From Ascaphus truei (Eukaryota; Chordata; Amphibia; Anura; Ascaphidae): a DNA stretch of 64,000 bases. The notes beneath the pieces are model-generated. The model had not been told where the DNA came from. It saw nothing but the letters and a program-made list of their open reading frames with translations, and ran no database searches. The stretch covers positions 225,782,239 to 225,846,238 of the forward strand of contig CM071568.1 in assembly GCA_036426205.1 (NCBI GenBank), given 5' to 3'. Both the position numbers and the translations under genes were made by a program. Of this stretch, positions 1 to 9,319 are shown piece after piece; the first letter of the stretch is position 1, and every line of letters begins with the position of its first letter.

Positions 1-1200
1 ACTTATTCCCCCACCAGTGTACACAAATCATGCAATCAGCCAATGAGAACAATTCTCAAAACCCCACATGACGCATCAAATGGTAGCTAAAACCCAATGT
101 GCCAATTACATTGCTTGTTCTTACTGTGTCACCTGAAAGAATAGCTCTGATAGGGCAGTCAATATTCACAAAGACTCATTACAGGCTGTTGTTCTGTGTT
201 TCTGATGCAATGTAAACGGAGTCAGGGAGACCGACATGGAACACATGAGACATCATATGGCATAAAGTGCGCATATGCGGCCCGTAGCGTCTCCTGTTAC
301 CATGGAAACCCGCCATGCCACGCAAGGAAGAAGCCTTGTGAGCATGTGTGACTCGTGGTACCATGTTTACTGCAATCGGATATAGCGCGCGCAACCCGCA
401 GCGTCCAAAATTGCCATGGTAACCCGCCCTGCTCAACAAAGGTTAACCTATGTGCATGCGTGGCACCACAAAACACAGGAGCCGGGATCGTATGAGCCAT
501 AATATATGCGCATAACCAGAATGCGTCCTTAGTGTCCATAGCAACCAAACCGTGCGCCGCATACATACAGCAGAAGACACAGATGACATGCCAGCATAAT
601 CATAATGATGGCTAAACACATCAGAAAAAAGGCCATGACCAGTATGAACACAATGTATTCTGCACATATATATCTTAAAAAACCTATATCCGTGGGAATA
701 AAATTAGAAAACAAGCCCCCCATGAAAACATTAATGTTGATGTAAACAGACATAGCGTGCTGTTGAACTAGGAAACATATCTAATGCTAACACCAATTTC
801 AATCCCCCCTGTATGTCAACCCATATAATAAAGTACATTTATAATTAATGTGGGAATTGTATCTATACGTTTTTCTATCCCTGCATATTTATAATATGTT
901 GCATGGATAAAGATACAAGTATTAAATAATCAATGACCAGGAGAGGGTGAAACGTGGAAGCAAATAACTGTGTCCAAATAAATAATGTAAACAACACACA
1001 AAAGGAGCAATAAAAAGACAAATAACCCACAGAGTAGGGACAAAAAACAAAGTGAAAAGACAGAGTAAGAACACAATGTGATATACAAAATAATCAATGA
1101 ATAAAACGAAAAAACAAAAAAACGAAAGCCATACATAAACAAATGTTAGTTACAATATATGACTTCGTAAAAAACAACCGAGTTTAAGGTCCTCATTTAA
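1..1200 (-). repeat. PLE terminal repeat, left copy (downstream of the RT frame)
   Basis: This matches 8082-9319 along its whole length with scattered substitutions and small indels. The main length difference is about 35 bp at 8257-8290 that are missing here. Similarity stops at the shared string TCCTCATTTAA, exactly where the RT frame terminates (stop at 1197-1199). The repeat starts before the window, so its outer edge and the ribozyme-like motif seen beside the right copy are not visible here. Confidence 0.85.
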
Positions 1201-3060
1201 TCCATGAGGTGCCATTGTCTTAAGATCATGAATGAATCTTGCTTCTTGTTGGAGTAAGAGTTTATCCCTATCTCCACCGCGAGGTAGTGGAAGATCGGCA
1301 TACATCGCATGGTTGCCAGGGAGTGTCGAAGTAGTTTAAAATGCTGTGCAACTGGTAGATATTTTAAATCTTCATCCACAATATCACTTCGTAGTGCTTT
1401 TCTTATAGTTGAGCGATGTATTGCCATTCTCTCTTTCAACATCCGTGTAGTTTTGCCGATGTAGTGCAGTCCACATGGACATTTGATCATATAAACTACA
1501 AATCTGGATTCACAGTTGAGATGATGTTGAATTTTTATTCGAATACCACTATGTGGATGATTGTATGTTTGGCCAAGCTGCATAAACTGACAATTTATAC
1601 ATCCGTGACAGCGAAAGGATCCAGTCTTCTTACTTAACCATGTTTTACTAGGCGCATACTTATTGATTGGATCTGCGTTAGTCAGCATATCTCCAAGATT
1701 TGGTCCCAGACGATAACAAAACAGAGGAGGTTCAGTGAAGTACTTGCCTATCTTGTTGTCATTTGATAAAATGTGCCAATGTTTTTGGACACTGTCTTTG
1801 ATGAAACCAGATGCTGTAGTGTATGTACTTACTACATTAAATTGTCCGGATTCATCTTTTTTGTTAACGGGTGCCAAAAGTGTGCGTTTGTCAATCTCTC
1901 TTACTCTGGACATGGCATCATCAATGTCCGTCTTGTTGTAACCCCTTTCATAGAATCTTTGTGCCATTGATGACAAGGATTTTTCCACTTCCTCAGGGTC
2001 ACTTGTTATTCTTTTGACTCTCAGAAGTTGCGAATAGGGTAAACCCCGTTTAAGAGGTGTTGGATGGTGGCTTGATGCCTGTAATAAAGTGATTTTATCA
2101 GTAGGTTTTAGGTAGACCCTAGTAGCAAGTATGCCTTCAGCTTCATAAACCACCGTATCCAAAAAAGTAATTTCCTTGGAACTAAAACTCATAGTGAACC
2201 TAATTGTAGAAGAGATGGAATTCAGATAATCCATAAACTCCAATAGACTTGTTTCTGTACCATCCCATATGACGAAAATATCATCTATATAGCGATAATA
2301 TTTTCTAATACATTGGGCATGGGGGGCATCGTGTAATATATGCGTATGTTCGTTTATATGCATATATAAGTTGGCATATGATGGCGCCACGTTCGAGCCC
2401 ATGGCCGTTCCCATTAGTTGTAGGAAGAAATTCTTCTCAAATGTAAAGAAGTTTATGTGTAAAATAATCTCGATCAAAAGTAACAAAAACTCTGTAGGAG
2501 GGCCTATGTATTTACTGGAGGTATTGAGACATGTTTTTATAACATCCAACCCCTCTTTATGGGGAATGTTGGTATATAAAGAGGATACGTCTAGAGTCAC
2601 CAGCAGATACTTTGTAGGTGAAAATGGAAGATTTGTAATTTTCACAATAAAGTCAGTGGTATCTTTTATAAATGAATCCATTTCTGCCACCAGCGGTTGC
2701 AAGAAAAAGTCTACAAATTTCGACAATGGGTGACACAGGGATCCCATAGCTGAAATAATGGGCCTCCCTGGTGGCTGTGTCATGGATTTATGGATTTTTG
2801 GTAGAACGTATATCACCGGTATCCTAGGATGATTTTGGGTAAGGAATTTCACAGTATCTTCCGAAATCCAGTTGTTGCCCAGGCCGAGTGCAATAGCCGC
2901 ATCTATCTCCTTCTTATAGGTGATAGTAGGATCGCCTTGTAGATGCCTATAATAACTGGTATTGGCTAGTTGCTGTTCGATCTCCTGCCTGTAATAGGTA
3001 TATGTTATCATGACTATTCCTCCACCTTTGTCAGCTGCACGAATAATGATGGATTGGTTG
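1197..3060 (-). pseudogene. PLE reverse transcriptase core and GIY-YIG endonuclease (main fragment)
   Basis: About 620 codons are open on the minus strand, ending at the stop at 1197-1199. In order: an early RT block with ADKGGGIV, the RT motif LVTLDVSSLYTNIPH, the catalytic motif YIDDIFVIW (2268-2296), a Cys-rich linker (CHGCINC), and a GIY-YIG nuclease with VVYMIKCPCGLHYIGKTTR (1452-1505). This order is that of Penelope-like proteins, which reverse-transcribe their RNA and nick target DNA. No internal stop is seen in this part. The reading continues at 5097-5162 and 5732-6842 once the two insertions are skipped, so the gene is split rather than decayed here. The 57 or so codons just upstream of 3060 in the same frame belong to the L1 and are not part of the protein. 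Confidence 0.88.
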
Positions 3061-3075
3061 TTTTTTAAAGTTTTT
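3060..3075. repeat. L1 target-site duplication, left copy
   Basis: GTTTTTTAAAGTTTTT occurs here and again at 5081-5096, bracketing the L1. Joining across it restores the PLE frame (TLKNNQ followed by SIIIRAADKG), so the inserted segment is precisely defined. Confidence 0.85.
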
Positions 3076-5080
3076 TTTTTAATTAAATTTTTATTGAGCA
3101 TTTTTTTGTACATACGAAATAAAAATAAACAAAACATATAACAGATAAAGGGGGGGTCGGGGAGGAAGGGGTAGCATTTGTAACAATATAGCATTGTACA
3201 CAACAATTTAATTACCACATGTATCACTCTGTTCCAAATATTCTAATCTATATATGGGGATATACCTGCATGGCGAAACCAAGGAGCCCAAATTTTAGGG
3301 AATTGCGAGGTAGAGCCGTTCAGATAGGCTGAGAGTTTTTCCATATAAACTATATGCCAAATTTTGTTATTTATTTGGTTTAAGGATGGGGGGCAGGTTG
3401 TTTCCAATTTTTGGCAATTGTACACCGTGTAGCATTTAACATTTGGGATGGTACTCTAGCTTTTTTTCGGGGAATATTGGCCATTGGCTTGCCTAGCAAT
3501 ATATATACTGGGTCATGTGGGACAGTGATTTCTAGTTATCTTGTGTATTAAGGTGAACACTTCCGTCCATGTTTGTTGGATTTTGGGACATGACCAGAAT
3601 ATATGCAGAATATTCCCCACTTCACCACAACCACGCCAACACAGAGGGGAGACCCCTGGGAGGAAAGAGTGCAGCCTGGCAGGAGTCATATACCATCTGA
3701 ATATTAACTTGTAAATATTCTCTTTAATTACAACGCACGATGAATTTTTGGAGGCAGCTTCCCAGATGTCTTTCCAAGTATCGAGTTCTATACAGACGTT
3801 AAGATCTTTTTCCCAGGATACCATATAGTTATTGGGGGTTTGATTGCTCTTGATAGAGGATAAACTTTGATATATTCTGGAGATAATGCCCTTTGTGTTG
3901 GGCTGGTGTAGACACCAGTTCTCAAACAGAGTTAAAGCATGGGGTTGACTTGATTTGTAGACTGATTGGATATAATGCCTAACCTGGAGAAATCTGAAAA
4001 AATCGGAAGAGGGGATATCATGATTCGTTTGTAGAGAAGCGAATGGGGGGACTTTCCCTTGAGTGAAAATATCCTTGACTCTCGTGAGTCCTTTTTGAAC
4101 CCAGTTATGGGAGAGCGGGTTTTCTGTGTTAAAAGGAAGGGAGGGGTCCGAGAATTAGTTAGTTGAAACTTGGATTTGAGGGAGTCCCAGAGATTACAGG
4201 CAAAGGATATCACCGGGTTCTTGAAACTCTCGGGTGGTCTAGACTTTTTATTGATCCAGAGAAGATTTTTTATTTTGCATGGGGAACAAATCAAATCCTC
4301 TATCTCGACCCACCTCCTTTCGGTTGGGTTTGAATGCCAGCTAACAAGTTGCCCTAATTGAGCTGCTCTATAGTAGTTTTGTAAATTCGGAAGAGCCAAG
4401 CCTCCTTCTGATTTGGACTTATAAAGAATATCTTTGCGAACTCTAGGTCGCCTGTTTTGCCAGACAAACTTCAAAATTTTCTTCTGAATATTATTTAGAT
4501 ATTTCTGACAGATTTTAACCGGGAGAGTTTGAAAGAGATAGAGGAGTCGAGGTAAAATATTCATTTTAATAGTGGTTATTCTCCCAAACCAAGATATTAT
4601 ATATGGGTTCCAAGTGGCTAAGTCCTTGACTATCTGGTCAAAAAAGGGTTTAAAATTTGCGTTGTATAAAGTTGAATAATTTTTTGTTAATTGGAACCCT
4701 AGATATTTAATATGGTTCGTATTCCATTTTAAAGTCAAAATTTAGTTGGAGTAATTCTACTAATTCTTTAGGGAGATTTTAACTAAGGGCCATGGATTTG
4801 GAATGATTAATTTTATAACCTGAAAGTGAGCCGAATTCTGATAGAACATGAAAAAGGTTAGGGAGGAATGTGAGAGGTTTTGAAAGCGTCAATAGTATAT
4901 CGTCCGCAAAAAGAGCTATTTTGAATTCTTCCTGGCCAACAGAAATACCCGCAATATTGGGGTTCATCCTTATCTGGCATGCTAATGGTTCTATGGCTAA
5001 GGCGAACAACAAAGGTGAGAGCGGACAGCCCTGCCTAGTTCCATTTAATATTGAAAAGGGGTCAGACAAAGAGCTGTTCG
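3076..5080 (-). mobile_element. 5'-truncated L1/Tx1-like LINE inserted in the PLE gene
   Basis: A LINE fragment of about 2.0 kb on the minus strand. Its 3' end lies at the left: a short A tract, read as T on the plus strand, adjoins the target-site duplication, with an AATAAA signal just before it. Only the 3' part of ORF2 is present, so the element is 5' truncated, as is usual for target-primed insertion. The flanking 16-bp duplications are identical, which indicates a fairly recent insertion. Confidence 0.88.
3243..5069 (-). pseudogene. L1 ORF2 C-terminal half (RT palm, thumb, Cys-rich tail), frameshifted
   Basis: Four minus-strand pieces read in order. 4779-5069 carries the RT blocks GTRQGCPLSPLLFALAIEPL and the catalytic FADDILL. 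3932-4738 carries the L1 thumb region with SWFGRITTIKMNILPRLLYL. 3513-3824 carries the C-terminal Cys-rich motif (SPLCWRGCGEVGNILHIFWSC). 3243-3425 carries the tail. Breaks between the pieces are short frameshifts or stops. The N-terminal endonuclease is absent, so this copy cannot move on its own. The motif set is that of L1/Tx1-type LINEs, not CR1. Confidence 0.85.
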
Positions 5081-5096
5081 GTTTTTTAAAGTTTTT
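5081..5096. repeat. L1 target-site duplication, right copy
   Basis: Identical 16-bp partner of 3060-3075, at the truncated 5' end of the L1. PLE coding sequence resumes immediately after it. Confidence 0.85.
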
Positions 5097-5162
5097 ATTG
5101 CTTGTCTCTCCTCCCTCGAGATGTTGTAGAAACTGGTACGATACTTCTTGATTCTACCTCGG
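5097..5162 (-). pseudogene. PLE coding fragment between the two nested insertions
   Basis: Read on the minus strand, these 66 bp encode RIKKYRTSFYNISREERQAI, which runs directly into the KTLKNNQ of the main RT fragment when the L1 is removed. This short piece shows that the PLE frame was intact here before the insertions. Confidence 0.8.
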
Positions 5163-5716
5163 TTAACACAGATTCCCAGCAAGCTCAAACTCCTACACCC
5201 ACCACAAAGTAACCAAGTATTTTATTATTATTGAAGTATTTTACTCTATATGTTTTGTCAATTGGATGCAGCGTTGGGCACCCCCTGTCTCTTGTTGTAT
5301 ACAATTGCCACGCTCAATAGCGCTCTGGTTGACATAAATATATATTCACTTTGTGGTGGGTGTAGGAGTTTGAACTTGCTGGGAATCTGTGTTAACCTAT
5401 GTCTCTTTTGGAGGCTGTGGCACCTCCTCCCAGAGCTCACTCCTCCCCCTTCACCCTTTTAAGTTGGAAGGTCATTTCACTTGCTGCAGGAACAAGACCC
5501 ATTATGGTTCTTCCCCTCTCACAGAGGTAAGGGGAAGGGTTCACAGTGTAGTGTAGGACCTGCATTATCTTGGTTATACCTTGACGTTGGTATGCAGGCT
5601 TATGATGCCTTTGACCAAAGGGTTAACTAAATAACCAAGTATTTTATTATTATTGAAGTATTTTACTCTATATGTTTTGTCAATTGGATGCAGCGTTGGG
5701 CACCCCCTGTCTCTTG
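5163..5716. mobile_element. Unclassified 554-bp element with 15-bp target-site duplication
   Basis: TTGATTCTACCTCGG occurs at 5148-5162 and again at 5717-5731, and removing what lies between restores the PLE frame. Inside, 5163-5210 is an almost perfect inverted repeat of 5348-5395, and 5211-5298 is repeated in direct orientation at 5632-5719. I find no coding sequence and no tRNA-like promoter box. The 15-bp duplication suggests retroposition by a LINE-type machinery, whereas the inverted repeat suggests a DNA element, so the class is undecided. Confidence 0.75.
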
Positions 5717-5731
5717 TTGATTCTACCTCGG

Positions 5732-6842
5732 GTTTCATTTTGGGGAAGATTCATGAAGGTTGAAATATTGTAATTGGTGGAGTGTGGGTCAACGGTGCTC
5801 TTAGCCTTAAACGTCCTTGTATTTCCACTAGGCTGTATTGGTACGGGGTCTGTCTTGCTGTAGAAGTCTTTTAGTTTTAGATGCCGTTGAATTTATACAT
5901 GTCCACTTCCCAGTCGAAGGGGTTCTGATTGAAGGTAGGAACAAATGAGAGGCCTCTTTGTAATACACTTTGCTCCGCCTCCGTGAGCGAGTGATGCGTA
6001 AGGTTGAAGATCACCGTTTCTTCCCTCTCCTGGTGTCTCGCTCGGGATACCTGCAATTTGTGCCCACCTTTCCGGACCGCATTACGGTGTCTTCGCCATG
6101 TGTGGGCGGCTTTGTTGATCCGTCCGTAACCTGTCCTAAAAAAGGTTCTGTGCTGGCACTTTCAGTGTTGTCAGATAAGTCAGTATCACTCGTAGTGTAA
6201 CCCATCTTCTTACGAGAATCTCGTTTTTGTCATGACATGTTTCTTCTACTAGCACCCCTTCTTGCCGCAGGATGACCTAGACCCAACACCCACTGATAGA
6301 CCTTGCGTTCATTATCATCTGCCTTGATTAGGCGCAATTTCTCTTTTTTATATTTAATCAGATTCTCATGGTAGGAATCAATTGTTGTTTGGATTTTCTC
6401 CGTCCAATCCGTGTTAGTATCTGTTGTCAGGACATCGCCATGTCTAGTCATAATGCTGTCAATGTCCTTCTTGATTTTAACAATCTCCTTACTGGATTGT
6501 TCTATTACAAGTATCGTAAGGTCAAAAGAACACTTACTCAGTATGGCTATCCATTTCTTGCAGAAGTCCACATCTGTGCGTCCTATGGTCGGCTTGTTTT
6601 TTATTCTAAATCCACGTGGAAGCATTCTCTCCTTTATGATAGTGTGAAAGCGTGACGCCATGGAGATAATAGTCAACCTCCCGCTTTTTTATTAAGTCAT
6701 TATACACATCTACCGCCTTGTCTGGCCCAAGTACTGCTTCAAAAGATTCAACATACCTAATGTTGACTATCTCGGTATCACTGTAGCCAGACATATCTGA
6801 TAATGTGGTGAATATCCTAGCGAAATCCGCAAATTCATCCAT
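5732..6842 (-). pseudogene. PLE N-terminal region (frameshifted)
   Basis: The likely start is the ATG at 6840-6842 (MDEFADFARIFTTLSDMSG). The reading shifts frame near 6670 into a lysine-rich, helix-prone stretch (about 6230-6676), then passes through an acidic and serine-rich linker (about 6011-6205) to the block NLTHHSLTEAEQSVLQRGLS (about 5920-5990). It then reads FDWEVDMYKFNGI and a stop near 5890. The LTEAEQ..L.RGL..VP block and the FDWE..MYKFN that follows are familiar from vertebrate PLE proteins upstream of the RT. The PLE frame resumes toward 5732. At least one frameshift and one stop are present. Confidence 0.75.
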
Positions 6843-8009
6843 ATCAAATGGGTGAAAAAAGTTACAACGTAACCCTCAATATATATAATATAGCTCCAAT
6901 CCAGAAAAAAGGGGTTCCAATGCTGAGCATGTAACGGACGTGCTCACCACAAACCTGGACCGGACCGCGGGGCTGAGGTGGGGGAAGATATACACCGACC
7001 TTAGACCACGAAGCCTGATCCGGGTTGCGAATTCCGTGGTCGTACGTAGCAGGGTCGGGACTGGAGAAGGCAGGATAATCCGTGGACAAGCCGGGGTCAG
7101 GATAGGAGAAGGCTGGGTAAACAATATCCATGCTGGGGTTTGGCAACAGGACGCTTGGGAGCAGATTTGCAGCAGGTAACAACGATGCAGGCCTCTACAA
7201 GGAGAATATGCAGCAGGTATCCGGAAGCACCGATGCAGGCCTCCGCAGGAGAGAATAGGGGATCCAGTGCGTCGGCACAGAACAGCACCCCCTAGCCGGG
7301 TACAGCTGTGAGTAGTGGAGACCACCGGGAGAAGGAGATTGCAGCAGGTAACAACGATGCAGGCCTCTACAAGGAGAATATGCAGCAGGTATCCGGAAGC
7401 ACCGATGTAGGCCTCTGCAGGACTGGAAAAACAGAGAACAGGTACTGCAGACAGGACAGGAAACACTGAGGCTTCAGTGTAACCGCGGCCGCGCGGTGGC
7501 GTCTGCCAGTAACAGAGAACTAAGACCAGGAGGCCAGGCAGGCCAAACACAGGCTGTGGCAAACACAGTTACTTGAAGGTCTATGACCAGCAACTTCCTG
7601 GTGGGCGGGGCAGGAGTTAAATAGAACAGACAGCCAATGAGAGAGAGCTGCACAGGAGGCAGCATGAAGCAGGCTGCAGTTCAATAGCAGAAGCAGGTGA
7701 TTCTGATTGCAGGTACAAGGGAAGGTTTTCCTACAAGCTGCAAGGTTCTGTAAGGACAAGGTTTCAGCAAAACCCAGGAGCGGATTCCTTACAGTGCAAA
7801 AGCAAATGAACAACAATTGTAGCAATAAGTTGGATGCACAGTTCATAAAAGTCAAGATAATAATCACAGTAGCAGGCACACACATATAAGGAGAAAATCC
7901 AGATGCTTGTCCCATAAAAGATAATAAAGATGTATATTACCAGATGATGGTCCAGTAAGGAGAGACAGCACACACGGGTTGAAAATTCAAAACGTGTATT
8001 GAAACACAA
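6843..8009 (-). other. PLE 5' leader plus unclassified GC-rich segment; no gene seen
   Basis: This lies between the PLE start codon and the right terminal repeat. 6900-7560 is GC-rich and contains a tandem duplication: about 80 bp at 7167-7245 recurs at 7337-7420 with few changes. Open frames through it are short and unrelated to known proteins. It may be the PLE leader or a further insertion; I cannot tell which. Confidence 0.4.
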
Positions 8010-8055
8010 AAACCAACGTTTCGGTTCCTGCAAACGGAACTTTCCTCAGGGTTGT
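8010..8055 (-). ncRNA. Hammerhead-ribozyme-like motif at the PLE terminal repeat
   Basis: On the minus strand: CTGAGGA (8043-8049), a hairpin stem GTTCC/GGAAC (36-40 and 24-28 of 80xx) with a 7-nt loop, then GAAA (8019-8022) and CGTTGGTT, which can pair back with AACC before the box. This matches the hammerhead order of CUGANGA, stem II, GAAA, and stem I closure. Two bases between the box and stem II are unpaired, so activity is uncertain. PLE terminal repeats are known to carry small hammerheads, which fits the location. Confidence 0.45.
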
Positions 8056-8081
8056 ACAGTGTTAGAATGAAGACCAATGTA

Positions 8082-9319
8082 ACTTATACCCCCACCAGTG
8101 TACACAAATCATGCAATCAGCCAATGAGAACAATTCTCAAAACCCCACATGACGCATCAAATGGTAGCTAAAACCCAATGTGCCAATTACATTGCTTGTT
8201 CTTACTGTGTCACCTGAAAGAATAGCTCTGATAGGGCAGTCAATATTCACAAAGACTCTGTTGGAATCGTAGCACTGCCTACCTTTAAAGCCTCATTACA
8301 GGCTCTTGTTTCGTGTTTCTGATGCAATGTAAACGGAGTCAGGGAGACCGACATGAAACACATGAGACACCATATGGCATAAAGTGCGCATGTGCGGCCC
8401 GTAGTGTCTCCTGTTACCATGGAAACCCGCCATGCCACGCAAGGAAGAAGCCTTGTGAGCATGCGTGACTCATGGTACCATGTTAGCTGCAATCGGATAT
8501 AGTGCGCGCAACCCGCAGCGTCCCTAATTGCCATGGTAACCCACCCTGCTAAACAAAGGTTAACCTATGCGCATGCGTGGCTAACGGCATCACAAAACAC
8601 AGGAGCCGGGATCGTATGAGCCATAATATATGCGCATAACCAGAATGCGTCCTTAGTGTCCATAGCAACCAAACCGTGCGCCGCATACATACAGCAGAAG
8701 ACACAGATGACATGCCAGCATAATCATAATGATGGCTAAACACATCAGAAAAAAGCCAGTATGAACACCAATGTATTCTGCACATATATATCTTAAAAAA
8801 ACCTATATCCGTGGGAATAAAATTAGAAAACAAGCCCCCTTGAAAACATTAATGTTGATGTAAATGGACATAGCGTGCTGTTGAACTAGGAAACATATCT
8901 AATGCTAACACCAATTTCAATCCCCCCTGTATGTCAACCCATATAATAAAGTACATTTATAATTAATATGGGAATTGTATCTATACGTTTTTCTATCCCT
9001 GCATATTTATAATATGTTGCATGGATAAAGATACAAGTATTAAATAATCCATGACCAGGAGAGGGTGAAACGTGGAAGCAAATAACTGTGTCCAAATAAA
9101 TAATCTAAATAACACACAAAAGGAGCAATAAAAATATAAATAGCCCACAGAGTAGGGACAAAAACCAAAGTGAAAAGACAGGGCGAGAACACAATGTGAA
9201 ACACAAAATAATCAATAAATGAAACAAAAAAACAAAAAACAGAAAGCCATACATAAACAAATGTTAGTTACAATATATCACTTCATAAAAAACAACTGAG
9301 TTTAAGGTCCTCATTTAAA
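8082..9319 (-). repeat. PLE terminal repeat, right copy (upstream of the RT frame)
   Basis: Direct repeat of 1-1200. Relative to the left copy it has about 35 extra bases at 8257-8290 and scattered substitutions. Its end at 9319 abuts gypsy pol sequence with no spacer. Confidence 0.85.

Larger units (their letters stand above)
1..9319 (-). mobile_element. Penelope-like retroelement (PLE), composite with nested insertions
   Basis: The element reads leftward. Near-identical direct repeats of about 1.2 kb (1-1200 and 8082-9319) enclose a broken frame: an N-terminal region, a reverse transcriptase and a C-terminal GIY-YIG endonuclease. RT plus GIY-YIG with LTR-like repeats in direct orientation is the diagnostic PLE layout. 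The frame is interrupted by an L1 (3076-5080) and an unclassified element (5163-5716), both with target-site duplications, so both arrived after the PLE. The left repeat is cut by the window start, so the full element extends beyond it. The right edge abuts the middle of a gypsy pol gene, which suggests that the PLE jumped into that older element. Confidence 0.88.

Noticed and set aside
1416..2733. Plus-strand frames opposite the PLE reverse transcriptase
   Set aside because: They are antisense shadows of the minus-strand RT/GIY-YIG frame, with no recognisable motifs.
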